Shown: positions 34,080-44,169, numbered from the stretch's first letter. The stretch is DNA of 50,670 nucleotides from CAYJAZ01 sp964371865 (GCA_964371865.1 CAYJOR010000017.1:1-50670), one strand, 5' to 3'. The notes: generated by a model not told the origin, from the letters alone. Numbers and translations are program-made.

Positions 34080-35132
34080 ATGATTAACGGACATGGAAAT
34101 AATATTTATCAATACGATAAAGGGCAAATTAAAATAGATTTTAGTTCAAATGTTGCCTATAATAATAAGTCTCAAATCATAGTAGATTATCTAAAGAATG
34201 AATTTGACTGCATAAAAAACTATCCTGATCCAAATGCTTTGTATCTTACACAAATGTTGGCAAAACAGTATAATGTTCAGCAGGGAAATATACTTGTTAC
34301 GAATGGCTCAGCTGAAGCATTTTATATACTAGCGCATTGGCTTAATAAACAAGTTTTAGAACGTAGTAAGGCATCAGCACCTTGTAAGAGTTTAATTTTT
34401 ACTCCTTCTTTTTCTGAGTATGAAGATTCTTGTTCGCTTTTTGCACACGACCTTTACTTTAAAAATCATAATGAATTTACAAGCATTGATTACTCTAACT
34501 TCAATTCTGTTTGGCTTTGTTCACCTAATAATCCAAATGGTTATAGAGTGAAATATAATGATATTGAAAGTGTATCAAGTTCAAATTCCAACACATATTT
34601 TTTGATTGATAGAGCATATAATGAACTTTCTAGCAACAGAGAATATGAAGATAATTTACCGGAAAATCTGATACTTATTCATTCTCTTACTAAATCCTTT
34701 GGAATTCCTGGTTTAAGGCTTGGTTTTATTATTGCTAATGAAGGAATTATTTCAGAAATAAGTGGAATGCGTGCACCGTGGACAGTCAACTCACTTGCTA
34801 TAAAAGCAGGTGAATTTATTATAAAAAATTATAATTCTCTCATCTTAAATCAAGACGAACTCATTATAGAATCGCTTTTTTTACAAGATGAAATTTCTAA
34901 ACTACCAATGTTTGACGTAATTCCCTCCTCGTGTAACTTTTTTCTTTGTAAAATTTCTCAACAAACTAAATACACAGTAAAAGACTTATCAAAATATCTC
35001 ATTGATAAATATGGTATTTTAATACGAAATGCTTCAAATTTTCGCACTCTAGATGAAAAATATTTTAGAGTTGCTGCACAAACAAGAAAAGAAAATCTTC
35101 AGCTCATTGAAGCTCTAAAGAACTGGAACTAA
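34080..35132 (+). CDS. cobD: L-threonine-O-3-phosphate decarboxylase
   Basis: 350 aa, cytosolic PLP enzyme of the aminotransferase fold type I; makes (R)-1-amino-2-propanol O-2-phosphate, the linker of the nucleotide loop. N-terminus IDFSSNVAYN and NYPDP, the phosphate-binding NGSAEAFYIL, NPNGYR, the PLP lysine in SLTKSFGIPGLRLGF. Similar to histidinol-phosphate aminotransferase, but the position between cobT and cbiB argues for CobD. Overlaps cbiB start by one base (TAATG). Confidence 0.9.
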   Translation: MINGHGNNIYQYDKGQIKIDFSSNVAYNNKSQIIVDYLKNEFDCIKNYPDPNALYLTQMLAKQYNVQQGNILVTNGSAEAFYILAHWLNKQVLERSKASAPCKSLIFTPSFSEYEDSCSLFAHDLYFKNHNEFTSIDYSNFNSVWLCSPNNPNGYRVKYNDIESVSSSNSNTYFLIDRAYNELSSNREYEDNLPENLILIHSLTKSFGIPGLRLGFIIANEGIISEISGMRAPWTVNSLAIKAGEFIIKNYNSLILNQDELIIESLFLQDEISKLPMFDVIPSSCNFFLCKISQQTKYTVKDLSKYLIDKYGILIRNASNFRTLDEKYFRVAAQTRKENLQLIEALKNWN

Positions 35133-36070
35133 TGGAAATTTCATATTTATTTATAAGCGTTTTGATTGGTGCAACTTTAGATTCTTTTTTTGGTGATCCT
35201 TATTCACTACCTCACCCCATTAGAGTTTTTGGAAATGCTATTTATTATTTAAATCATAAATATAACAAAGGCTTACATAAGAAACTAAAAGGTAGTTTAG
35301 TTTGTATTTTTCTAGTTACTTCTGCTTTTCTTTTTTTCTATTTTATGAATTTTCTTCTTTCAGACTTTCCAAATATACTTTGCTTATGGAATGCTATTTT
35401 TTTCTATTATGGACTTAGTTCTCATTGCCTTATAAAGGAAGGGTTAAAAGTTGAAAATGAACTTATAAGATATGAAAATGGTTCAGAAATTGACCTCGCA
35501 AAAGCAAGAAAAGCTTTAAGTATGATTGTTGGACGTGACACAAGTGAACTTACCCCACATAAAATTAGAAGCGCTGTTTTAGAAACTCTATCAGAAAACT
35601 TGAGCGATGGCGTAGTCGCACCTATTTTCTTCTTTTTTATCGGCGGAATACCTCTAATGTTTGCCTACAAAATGATAAATACTCTCGACTCTATGATTGG
35701 CTATAAAAATGAAAAGTACAAAGATTTTGGTTTCTTTTCTGCTAAAGTAGATGACATAGCCAATTTTATACCTTCTAGACTAACTGCTCTTCTTATGTGT
35801 TTAGTTTCATTGAAAAATCGTATACCATTTATCATTAAGTATCGACACGCGCATACAAGTCCAAATGCGATTTACCCAGAAGCAGCACTTGCCGGAATTT
35901 TAGATTGTCAACTAGGCGGAACTAATATTTATTTTGGTAAAATAGTTGAAAAAGAATTTATTGGTAATAATCCTCGAACGCTCTTACATAAAGATGTCAT
36001 AACTACTTGTGTTATCAATGCTAAAGTTGCATTTATTCTTTATCTAAGCCTAGCAATATACTATTTTTAA
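35132..36070 (+). CDS. cbiB: Adenosylcobinamide-phosphate synthase
   Basis: 312 aa inner-membrane protein, several hydrophobic segments. Joins the aminopropanol phosphate to adenosylcobyric acid. Family motifs: GDPYSLPHPIRVFG at residues ~21-34, ALSMIVGRDTSELT, ENLSDGVVAPIFFF, HTSPNAIYPEAALAG and LGGTNIYFG. Ends tail-to-tail with cbiA, overlapping it by 4 nt. Confidence 0.95.
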   Translation: MEISYLFISVLIGATLDSFFGDPYSLPHPIRVFGNAIYYLNHKYNKGLHKKLKGSLVCIFLVTSAFLFFYFMNFLLSDFPNILCLWNAIFFYYGLSSHCLIKEGLKVENELIRYENGSEIDLAKARKALSMIVGRDTSELTPHKIRSAVLETLSENLSDGVVAPIFFFFIGGIPLMFAYKMINTLDSMIGYKNEKYKDFGFFSAKVDDIANFIPSRLTALLMCLVSLKNRIPFIIKYRHAHTSPNAIYPEAALAGILDCQLGGTNIYFGKIVEKEFIGNNPRTLLHKDVITTCVINAKVAFILYLSLAIYYF

Positions 36071-37452
36071 TACATATTACCCCAGTAAAAATGTATATAA
36101 CTTGCACGCACATTTTTATAAACAACACCGTAATTTTTATCGTCAAGCATTACAAAAGGTTTATAATCTTGTAGTAATTCTATATCGCTCCAGTGAAATT
36201 CATGCCCTCGAAAAACTTTAGAACTAATATCATTCTTTGAAAAAATTGTATCCACGTAAAGAGTCATTTCACGATAACCTAATGATTTTAAGCGTGTACC
36301 CATCACTGCTTTTGCATTTATAATCCCGCATAAAGGATAAGATATTTCTTTTTGTGGAAGAACAAGCTCATTCGTTAAATACATATATCCACCACATTCA
36401 GCGAATACTTCTCCATCATTCTCAGCAAAATCCTTTATTGACGAACGCATAGATATATTATTTGAAAGTTCTTTTGAAAAAATTTCAGGATACCCTCCAC
36501 CAAAATAAAGAGCATTAACCTTGGGAATATGCTTATCTTCTAGTGGTGAGAAAAATTCAAGTTTCCAACCTAATTTTTCAAGTGCTTTAAAGTTTTCATG
36601 ATAGTAAAAGCAAAAACTTTTGTCTTTAGCTACTCCAAGAATTTTATTTGGCATTTTTTCTCTATAATTTGTATGTCTTATAGATATTTTTTTATTACTT
36701 TTATTAATAGCAGTACATTCTAAAAGCGTGTCTAAATCGAGATTCTTTTCTAAAGTATCTGCAATAGCATCTGCCCAAGCTAGATTTTTTTGAGATTCTG
36801 CAAGGGGAACGAGCCCTAACTGTCTATCAGCGACGCTCCACTCGGATTTTCTAGGTAAATACCCTAATAAAGGCGGAAGTTGCCAATTCTCTAAGCCTTG
36901 TTTGAGTATTTGAGCATGTCTCTCACTTCCTACGTTATTTGCAATGATTCCAGCTAGTTTCAATCCATATCTTAGAGCGTGAACTACAAATCCTTCAACA
37001 AGAGGAGCTATAGACGATGCCATCCCTTTTGCATTAACCACCAAAACTATTGGAATATCAAGCAGTTGTGCAATATGTGCTGTACTCCCTTCAAGAGAAG
37101 GAAGATTATGAACAAAATCATTGTTCTCTTCATGATTTAATATGCTTTTTTTAGGTTGAATTTTACCATCAAAAAGCCCCATTACACCTTCACATATAGC
37201 ACAATCTGCATCATTAGTATGTTCGGTAAATACACGCTTTACTTCGTCCTTTCCCATAATCCAAGTATCTAGATTGTAACAAGGTCTTTCTGTTACCATC
37301 TCATGAAAGGTTGGGTCGATATAGTCCGGACCGCACTTAAAGGCTTGAGTTTTAAACCGACGAGATAAAAGCCTCATAAGTCCTAAACTTACAGTAGTTT
37401 TTCCTTCACCTGAGCGAATTGCTGCTATGGTAAATGCGTGTAATTTTGACAT
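36067..37452 (-). CDS. cbiA: Cobyrinic acid a,c-diamide synthase
   Basis: 461 aa, cytosolic. Amidates side chains a and c of cobyrinic acid using ATP and glutamine. N-terminal P-loop IRSGEGKTTVSLGLM, CGPDYIDPTFH, CEGVMGLFDG; C-terminal glutaminase with FAECGGYMYL (Cys nucleophile) and a triad His in GHEFHWS. Last gene of the minus-strand cbi operon, 2 nt after the triple fusion. Convergent with cbiB with overlapping stop codons, so no terminator can lie between them. Confidence 0.95.
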   Translation of the reverse strand: MSKLHAFTIAAIRSGEGKTTVSLGLMRLLSRRFKTQAFKCGPDYIDPTFHEMVTERPCYNLDTWIMGKDEVKRVFTEHTNDADCAICEGVMGLFDGKIQPKKSILNHEENNDFVHNLPSLEGSTAHIAQLLDIPIVLVVNAKGMASSIAPLVEGFVVHALRYGLKLAGIIANNVGSERHAQILKQGLENWQLPPLLGYLPRKSEWSVADRQLGLVPLAESQKNLAWADAIADTLEKNLDLDTLLECTAINKSNKKISIRHTNYREKMPNKILGVAKDKSFCFYYHENFKALEKLGWKLEFFSPLEDKHIPKVNALYFGGGYPEIFSKELSNNISMRSSIKDFAENDGEVFAECGGYMYLTNELVLPQKEISYPLCGIINAKAVMGTRLKSLGYREMTLYVDTIFSKNDISSKVFRGHEFHWSDIELLQDYKPFVMLDDKNYGVVYKNVRASYIHFYWGNMY

Positions 37453-37454
37453 AT

Positions 37455-40085
37455 TTATTTTCCGTATTTTTCCATATATCCACGTTTTTCATAAAGCATA
37501 TCATTTTCGTATACTGTGCGGTGAGAACCTATGATGAGCAAAGTTGACATATCGACTTCATTTTGTGGAAAATCTTTAAGTTTTCCAATCCATTTAGTTT
37601 CTGTTGCTCTACCTGCATTTTTCACATAAGCACAATAAATTTCTTCACCTCTAAGTTCTGTAAATATCTCAATTGCTTCCGCCATTAATTCACGTCTTTT
37701 CTTTCCAGCTGGATTATAAAGCGCTATCGGTAAAGCTGATTGCCCTACTGCTTTCAGATTTTTTTGAACTTCTTCACGAGGCACTAATAAATCAGAAAGA
37801 CTTACAAGACAGAACCCATTTTGAAGTGGAGCTCCAAGACTAGCAGCCGCGATATTTGCTGAAGTAATTCCGGGCATTACTTCTATTTCAACAGCAGAAA
37901 ATTCTTCTTTATCTTGTTTAAGTTCCATAAGAAGTCCCGCCATCGCCAAAATTCCAGGGTCGCCTGAGCATACCATACAGACTGTATTTCCACGAGCTGC
38001 CGCTTCAAGAGCATGTGTGCAACGTGCAACTTCACCCATCATTCCATTTTGTATGATTTCTTTGTCCTGAACAATATCTCGAATAAAATCAACGTAAGGA
38101 GTATATCCTGCCACAATATCACATTCTCTCAAGGCTTCGACAACTTGTGGAGTTATTTGACCTTTGCTTCCTGACCCTAAGCCTACAACAAGCATTTTAC
38201 ATTTGTTGTCAGTAGCTTGTAGTTCTCCGTGTTCTATTCGAGCAAGAGCAAAAGTTATAGAATTTGCATACGCAGTTTTAGGGGCATAAATAGAATTTTT
38301 TCTAATTTTTTGAGAATATTTTTCTTTCAATCCAAAAAGCGCAGATGCTTCACTTACTGATGAAGTTTTTTCTGTTTTTTCAAATACTTTTTGTGATGGA
38401 TTTGGAACTGAGATTTTATTTAATTTTTCTTCCTCATAAAATTCTACTTTTATATCCATTTCTTTTGAAAGTTCTAAAATTGCAGCTTCATCTTTTTTTA
38501 AAGTACATGATGTGATTTGTGCAACATGTGATTTTAACAAAGAATTTTCTTGCAAAAAGGTATCTAAGGAAGTTCTTAACAGACTAACATCAGTACCTTT
38601 TTTACATCCAATCCCAAGTATAAACGATGCAGATTCAACACGTAATAGATATTTTATACCTTGAATATTATCTTTATAATCCCAAGCAATTGCATAATCT
38701 GTATTTAGATTTTCAGCGCTTTCTGCATAAAAAACCTCAGAATTTTTATATATGCTGTCATAAACAGATTTTTTACCAAGAAATGCAATTGATTTTTTCT
38801 CTAGTAGAGCAGAATTCAAGTGTTTTATATTTTCAGGATTTATAATTCGTGCTTGCTCTCTTGCTACTATTTCATCAAAGGCATGAAGATTATTAACATC
38901 TGTTGCTGTTGAAATTACCGCTTGTCCACCTGTTATACGAGCAATTCTACGAGACAACCTATTCGCACCGCCAATATGTCCAGCAGTAAGACTTACTACA
39001 TAACTTCCACTTTCAGGACATACTACTACAGCAGGATCTAGGAGTTTATTTTCAAGAAGTGGCGCAATAGAACGGACTGCAATTCCTGTTGCACCAACAA
39101 AAATATGCGCATCGAATATATTCCAATTTTTTACCAAATTTGACGACAAAGATTCTGTATTTTCAGACTGTTTTGAAATATAAAAAATTTCATTGGGAAG
39201 GTTAAGCCCTCTAGCAATTTCTTCCGCTCTTGCATTTCCTTTTTCTGTGAAAGCATAAAGTGCACATCTTCCGCTAAATTGTTCTTGCGGTAACGCGTTT
39301 CTATAGCCATGTGAGAAATTTTTATCATAAAGCTTCGATTTTTTTTGATTAGTTTCAAGCTCTTCCATAACGTTTATACTTTGACGTAAAGCTTCACCCA
39401 CGAAAATAAGGGCTTGACGCCCAAATCCTGCTTCTTGAACTTTTTGAGCTATATCTTCGAGATTCCCTCTAATAATACGCTCTTCCGGCCAAGTCGCTCG
39501 ATAAACAACAGCTACCGGAGTATCAAGAGGAAGTTCTCCTTCTGTAGATAATTCCTTTGTAAGTTCTTCAATTTTTCCGGTGCTTAAGAAAAATACTAGA
39601 GTAGATTTTGTTTTTGCAAAAGCGGTAGGTGTTTCACCGGCTGGCATTGGAGTACGACCTTTTGTGCGCGTTAAAACAACACTTTGTGAAACTTCTGGAG
39701 CTGTCAACTCACAGCCAAGAGCCGCAGCCGCTCCAAAAACAGAACTCACACCCGGAACGATTGTTGCTTTTATTCCTTCTTTTGCAAGAAGTGAAATTTG
39801 TTCGCTTATTGCGCCATACATCGCTGGGTCACCAGTATGTAAACGTACGACTTTATATCCTTTTTCTACAGCATCAGTCATACTTTGAACTTGCTCTTCA
39901 AGGCTCATATTTGCGCTGTCTTTTGTAATACACCCATCTTTACACATTAGCAAATGTTCAGGATTGACCAAAGAACCAGCATAAAGAACGAAGTCAGCTT
40001 CTTTTATTGCATTCAAACCACGCACTGTTATGAGATCAACAGCACCTGGGCCAGCACCAACGATTTGTATTTCACGTTTTGTCAT
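37455..40085 (-). CDS. cbiF-cbiG-cbiH: CbiF-CbiG-CbiH triple fusion
   Basis: 876 aa, cytosolic. Residues ~1-250: CbiF/CobM, cobalt-precorrin-4 C11-methyltransferase (GAGPGAVDLITVRG, LHTGDPAMYGA, VPGVSSVF, RTKGRTPMP). Residues ~270-600: CbiG, cobalt-precorrin-5A hydrolase, with VGATGIAVRSIAPLL and SLTAGHIGGANRLSR in the N-part and GIGCKKGT in the C-part, then a variable linker. Residues ~625-876: CbiH/CobJ, cobalt-precorrin-3B C17-methyltransferase (VGLGSGSKGQIT, CSGDPGILAMAG, MPGITSANIAAASLGAPL, YNPAGKKRR). Three successive ring-contraction steps are thus in one chain, though ordered F-G-H rather than reaction order H-F-G. Both ends are complete. Confidence 0.93.
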   Translation of the reverse strand: MTKREIQIVGAGPGAVDLITVRGLNAIKEADFVLYAGSLVNPEHLLMCKDGCITKDSANMSLEEQVQSMTDAVEKGYKVVRLHTGDPAMYGAISEQISLLAKEGIKATIVPGVSSVFGAAAALGCELTAPEVSQSVVLTRTKGRTPMPAGETPTAFAKTKSTLVFFLSTGKIEELTKELSTEGELPLDTPVAVVYRATWPEERIIRGNLEDIAQKVQEAGFGRQALIFVGEALRQSINVMEELETNQKKSKLYDKNFSHGYRNALPQEQFSGRCALYAFTEKGNARAEEIARGLNLPNEIFYISKQSENTESLSSNLVKNWNIFDAHIFVGATGIAVRSIAPLLENKLLDPAVVVCPESGSYVVSLTAGHIGGANRLSRRIARITGGQAVISTATDVNNLHAFDEIVAREQARIINPENIKHLNSALLEKKSIAFLGKKSVYDSIYKNSEVFYAESAENLNTDYAIAWDYKDNIQGIKYLLRVESASFILGIGCKKGTDVSLLRTSLDTFLQENSLLKSHVAQITSCTLKKDEAAILELSKEMDIKVEFYEEEKLNKISVPNPSQKVFEKTEKTSSVSEASALFGLKEKYSQKIRKNSIYAPKTAYANSITFALARIEHGELQATDNKCKMLVVGLGSGSKGQITPQVVEALRECDIVAGYTPYVDFIRDIVQDKEIIQNGMMGEVARCTHALEAAARGNTVCMVCSGDPGILAMAGLLMELKQDKEEFSAVEIEVMPGITSANIAAASLGAPLQNGFCLVSLSDLLVPREEVQKNLKAVGQSALPIALYNPAGKKRRELMAEAIEIFTELRGEEIYCAYVKNAGRATETKWIGKLKDFPQNEVDMSTLLIIGSHRTVYENDMLYEKRGYMEKYGK

Positions 40086-40112
40086 TTTTCTTTACCTTTA
40101 GAGCATATTTCT

Positions 40113-41408
40113 CTATTTTTGATATATAAATATATAGAGCGTATTACTTTGTTTAAAAGATGTATATTCGTTTGCAATTACACGCTCTTTTGCAATATCA
40201 AGTTTTAAACACGATACTTTTTTTTCTGATTTCTTCCAAGCATGTAAGGCTGTGAAACTTTCAAGAGTTACTGCGGATATCACCATTATACCATTTTCAT
40301 TAAGAAAATTCTTAGCTAATTCTGCAATTTTTATAATGTTTTTTCCGCCACCACCAATAAAGATACGATCAGGGTTTTCTAAACTTTCTTCCCCTAACTT
40401 TTCTAAAATATCAGATTGATAAATTTTATAATTGCAGATACCTAATTTTTTTCTATTCGCTTCAATATCAGAAATTCTTTTTTCATTTTTTTCAACCGCA
40501 TAAACTTCTAAATTTAAACAAAGAGCCGCTGCCTCAAGTCCTACTGATCCTGAACCTGCGCCTAAGTCCCATAGTACACCTTTATACGGAAGTCGTAACC
40601 TAGAAAGAATAATAGCTCGGGCATCTGATGCAGTTATAAGATTCTCATCTTTATCATAAAAACTTTCTTCTAAGCCGAGCGGTAAATATGAATTTTCTAA
40701 AATTTCAGTCGTTTCTAGTAAAATTAAAATAGATGTAGGTGAAAATTTCTCTTCAGAAATTTCTTTTAGTGAACTTTGAACAATTCTTTCTGATTTTCCA
40801 TCTATTTTAGAACCTAAATATTCAGCAACAACAGCCTTGTTATTTGATAAATTTGGATTATATTCTAAAATTTCTTGCGCTATTTTACTTGCAGAGAATT
40901 TATTCCCTCCATAAACAACAGGCAAGTGACTCGTCAAAATTTTACGAAGTGGCAGTTTTGAATAATTATGTACACTAAAAAGTGTTGCATCACTCCATGG
41001 CATAGCAATTTTATGAAAAAGATCCTGAAATGCTGTGACATTTGGTATAAATAAAATACTCTCTTTAATAAATTCTTCTAGGTTTTCTTCTTCTGCACTT
41101 TTAAGAATTGTTCCACCAAATCCATGATAAAGCCCATCACCACTACAAAGAACAAGTATTTTTTTACCTTCTTTTGCAAATTTTATAATATTTTTTGAAT
41201 CTTCTTTTGCTTTAGCTCCAATTGCAACACAAGAAAGTAAATCTAATTTTTCAAATAAATACTCATCAAGCAGAGACTTTGACCCATAGATTACATCAAA
41301 CAATGAAAAATCTATACTTTCAACATCATAACTATAACCTATTCCGCAAGAGTAAACAATTATTTTATACTCTTTACTAGCTAAATTTATATCTATTTTT
41401 TGATTCAT
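40113..41408 (-). CDS. cbiET: Cobalt-precorrin-6B/7 C5,C15-methyltransferase and decarboxylase (CbiET)
   Basis: 431 aa from the ATG at 41408 (AGGA 6 nt upstream; a GTG one codon earlier is too close). N-terminal half is CbiE (SAM-dependent C5 methyltransferase: VYSCGIGYSYD, CSGDGLYHGFGG, IPNVTAFQ). C-terminal half is CbiT (C15 methylation and decarboxylation) with the SAM motif LWDLGAGSGSVGLEAAAL, VEKNEKR and DRIFIGGGGKN. The fusion is the same as in aerobic CobL. 5 nt after cbiD. Confidence 0.94.
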   Translation of the reverse strand: MNQKIDINLASKEYKIIVYSCGIGYSYDVESIDFSLFDVIYGSKSLLDEYLFEKLDLLSCVAIGAKAKEDSKNIIKFAKEGKKILVLCSGDGLYHGFGGTILKSAEEENLEEFIKESILFIPNVTAFQDLFHKIAMPWSDATLFSVHNYSKLPLRKILTSHLPVVYGGNKFSASKIAQEILEYNPNLSNNKAVVAEYLGSKIDGKSERIVQSSLKEISEEKFSPTSILILLETTEILENSYLPLGLEESFYDKDENLITASDARAIILSRLRLPYKGVLWDLGAGSGSVGLEAAALCLNLEVYAVEKNEKRISDIEANRKKLGICNYKIYQSDILEKLGEESLENPDRIFIGGGGKNIIKIAELAKNFLNENGIMVISAVTLESFTALHAWKKSEKKVSCLKLDIAKERVIANEYTSFKQSNTLYIFIYQK

Positions 41409-41416
41409 CACTTTTC

Positions 41417-42604
41417 CTAATCCTTTTTCGTCGACTCTATTGACTTTATACTTCTATTAAAAATAATATTTCCATCAAAATCACTAAGCAATAGTGTAAA
41501 GTCAATTGAAGGTGCTAAGGACTGAAAAAATAACAAGGCTTTCAGAGTTAATTGTTCTAAAACTAAAATCCTTATATTTTCATGTAGATAGAGTAAAGCT
41601 TCACGTACGGACTGCGCATTCGCTAAATCTTCCTTTGTGGACAAGGAAATTTCACCATAACTATTTGATTTTTCAATTGCTAAAGATATTTCATTTCGCA
41701 AAAGTTGCATATCTTGTTTAGTTTTATGCGCATGAGTATACTCTAATCCTGCTGCATACTTACAGAGTTTTCCAGCCATGCAAGTGACTGTTACTGTTTT
41801 TATACTATATTCGTCAGCAATTTTTATACTTTCCGCAATAAAATCTGCTATAGAAACAAATGCTTGTTCATCAAGTTGAGGATAGTATTTTCGAGCTAGC
41901 TTTTGCGTACGCCCACCAGTAGAGAATACTATATGCGTTCCAGATACAATAGATTGTGAACGAACACAAACCTTTATAGTTTCAATATAAGCAGCATTAC
42001 TATAAGGTCTTACATGCCCTGTTGTGCCAAGTATAGAGATACCATCAACAATTCCAAGCATTGGATTTAATGTATGTTTTGCAATTTTCTTTCCATTTTC
42101 TACGCCTATAGAAAATCGCCAAACTTTCCTATCTCTACCTCTTCCAAAGCCTGCTCGCTCAAGGTTTTCAATAAGCATTTTACGTGGACCTTTATTAATC
42201 GCCCACAAGCCTTTATCGCAATCAAGACCTATGCGAGTACAAAGTCCAACACCTTCGACAGACGATAAAATTAATATATCATTTCCAATAGATAGAATAT
42301 AATCTTCGTTTCTTTTAGCTTCTTCAACACTAATATCAAGTTCTTCTAATATTGCATAAAGTATTGCTTTATGCGTACAATCAGGATCATCTCCACCATC
42401 TTTTTGTATACGAAAAACTGGATTTTTTCCTTGTATATCAAGATCTAAAAGGGGAAGGAATTTTATTTGAGAATCCAAAAAGTAGACTTCTACTTGATCA
42501 GAAAAAGTCTTAGTTTGAAAGTAGTGCCAAGCCCCAAGAGCAAGCGCAGACATGCACGCTCCTGTTGAATATCCCCATTTCAAATTTTTCTTTTCTTCTC
42601 GCAT
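41417..42604 (-). CDS. cbiD: Cobalt-precorrin-5B C1-methyltransferase
   Basis: 395 aa, cytosolic. SAM-dependent methylation of C1 on the anaerobic route. N-terminal WGYSTGACMSALALGAW is diagnostic; DGGDDPDCTHKA, EGVGLCTRIGL, NPMLGIVDGISILGTTG and IVFSTGGRTQKLA follow. Somewhat longer at the C-terminus than the minimal family. Between cbiC and cbiET with 5-nt gaps on both sides. Confidence 0.95.
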   Translation of the reverse strand: MREEKKNLKWGYSTGACMSALALGAWHYFQTKTFSDQVEVYFLDSQIKFLPLLDLDIQGKNPVFRIQKDGGDDPDCTHKAILYAILEELDISVEEAKRNEDYILSIGNDILILSSVEGVGLCTRIGLDCDKGLWAINKGPRKMLIENLERAGFGRGRDRKVWRFSIGVENGKKIAKHTLNPMLGIVDGISILGTTGHVRPYSNAAYIETIKVCVRSQSIVSGTHIVFSTGGRTQKLARKYYPQLDEQAFVSIADFIAESIKIADEYSIKTVTVTCMAGKLCKYAAGLEYTHAHKTKQDMQLLRNEISLAIEKSNSYGEISLSTKEDLANAQSVREALLYLHENIRILVLEQLTLKALLFFQSLAPSIDFTLLLSDFDGNIIFNRSIKSIESTKKD

Positions 42605-42609
42605 ATCAA

Positions 42610-43311
42610 TTAAACCAAAAGATTTTCCATAATTGCATGTAATGTTGTAACCGCTAACGCCGAACCGCCACGTCTACCCATAAGCGCAATATTTGGACAC
42701 GAGGTTTTAGATATTAATTCTTTAGATTCCACAACATTAACAAATCCAACAGGCATGGCAATAACAAGTGCCGGCTTTGCACCCTCTTCAAGTATGTATC
42801 TTGCAAAACGAGCAAGAGAAAGTGGTGCATTACCTACTAAAATAATTGAATTATCCATTATAGGTCGTACTTTTTCAGCACTACATAACGCTCTAGTTTT
42901 ATTTTCTTTTTTTGCTTTTTCTATAATGTCAGGATCGCTAATTGTACAAACAAGTTTTTTTTCACTATAATTCGGGTTGATTTTTTTCAATTTATCCAGC
43001 GATAAACCAGAGCGTATCATCTTAGAATCACATATGATTGTTGCGCAATTTTTCAAAGCTTCGCGTCCAGCCTCAATAGCATTATTATTGAAAACAAGAC
43101 CTTTAGCAATTTCCATATCTGCAGTTGTATGCACTAGTCTACGTACTACTTGCCACTCACTTTCTGAGAGATTTGAACGTATTGAAACTGGAAATTCTTC
43201 TTCTATAAGACGAAAACTTTCATTTTCAATCTCTGAACCACTCAAATTCCATCGAAGATCATTATTGCAGATTTCTTGCCATGGTTTATTTTTATAATCA
43301 TCTGATATCAT
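42610..43311 (-). CDS. cbiC: Cobalt-precorrin-8 methylmutase
   Basis: 233 aa, cytosolic; moves a methyl group from C11 to C12 to give cobyrinic acid. Visible: VRRLVHTTADMEIAKG with the catalytic His, CDSKMIRSG, the NAPLSLARF segment, MPVGFVNVVESKE and GRRGGSALAVTTLHA. Length as in other CbiC. Starts 1 nt before... the upstream cbiL stop, i.e. tightly coupled. Confidence 0.95.
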   Translation of the reverse strand: MISDDYKNKPWQEICNNDLRWNLSGSEIENESFRLIEEEFPVSIRSNLSESEWQVVRRLVHTTADMEIAKGLVFNNNAIEAGREALKNCATIICDSKMIRSGLSLDKLKKINPNYSEKKLVCTISDPDIIEKAKKENKTRALCSAEKVRPIMDNSIILVGNAPLSLARFARYILEEGAKPALVIAMPVGFVNVVESKELISKTSCPNIALMGRRGGSALAVTTLHAIMENLLV

Positions 43312-43312
43312 A

Positions 43313-44023
43313 TTATTTTTTTACCATTATCATTGAAAGATATGCTTCAGGAAGTTTTTCTATTTCATCAAGTGAATAAACAATTTTTTCATCTTCCATG
43401 CCAAGTTCTTCACCATAAACTATTTGTTTAATAGGATTTTTTTCTTCTTCTCTTCTAAGAAGCTCAATAAGAGCTTTACGAGTACGATAGGTTTTCAAAA
43501 GAATTGTTGTGCTATTTTCAGGAAATTCGATTTTTTCAACATCATCATTTCTAAATGATGGAACTACCCTAAGCATTTCACGATTTTCAACTAAGGAAAC
43601 TTTTGCTTTTGCCGCTAAAGTTGCGAAAGATGTAATACCAGGTACAACTTCCAAATCTAGTTCAGGGTGTTTTTTCAAAATTCTTTCAAGTACATAGGCA
43701 AATGTACTATATGTTGATGGATCGCCTAAAGTTGCAAAAGCACAGTTCTTACCTTGCTTTAGAGCATTTAAAATAACTTCTGCATTTGCGTCTATTTGAG
43801 CTTGTCTTTCATCATTATTACGAGACATGCTGAATACGAGCATTGCCATTTCACCTTTAGGTTCAAGACTTCTCACAACACGACCTGATACACTATCTTC
43901 TGAATTTTTTGAAATAACTGTAAAAATCACATCTACACTTTTTATAACATCAACTGCGCGTAAAGTTAAATATTGAGGATCTCCAGGACCTATCCCTACG
44001 CCGTAAAATTTGCCTAACTTCAT
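43313..44023 (-). CDS. cbiL: Cobalt-precorrin-2 C20-methyltransferase
   Basis: 236 aa from the ATG at 44023, with GGAG 5 nt upstream; a longer frame adds 11 residues with no homology. SAM-dependent tetrapyrrole methylase: FYGVGIGPGDPQYLTLRA, ATLGDPSTYSTFAYV, VPGITSFATLAAK, ILLKTYRTRK. First gene of the cbiL-C-D-ET-FGH-A operon. A promoter-like TTGACA/TATAGT pair lies at 44104-44130. Confidence 0.93.
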   Translation of the reverse strand: MKLGKFYGVGIGPGDPQYLTLRAVDVIKSVDVIFTVISKNSEDSVSGRVVRSLEPKGEMAMLVFSMSRNNDERQAQIDANAEVILNALKQGKNCAFATLGDPSTYSTFAYVLERILKKHPELDLEVVPGITSFATLAAKAKVSLVENREMLRVVPSFRNDDVEKIEFPENSTTILLKTYRTRKALIELLRREEEKNPIKQIVYGEELGMEDEKIVYSLDEIEKLPEAYLSMIMVKK

Positions 44024-44103
44024 ATCTTCTCCAAGTGTACCGGTTCCTACCCACATACTTATATCAATAATCCGACACGTTATATATAATCAAAGTACAC
44101 AAG

Positions 44104-44147
44104 ACTATAGTACTGATTTGGCTTTGTCAAGTATGATAATTTTATCA
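44104..44147 (-). promoter_or_regulatory. Candidate promoter and palindromic operator of the cbiL operon
   Basis: -35 TTGACA (reverse of 44125-44130) and -10 TATAGT (reverse of 44104-44109) with a short 15-bp spacer. Just upstream is the palindrome TGATAA-TT-TTATCA (44134-44147), 14 bp perfect. A short spacer with an adjacent palindrome would suit activator control. Overlaps the end of the cobC gene region. Confidence 0.4.
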
Positions 44148-44169
44148 CATAACTACTTAGAATATAAAT

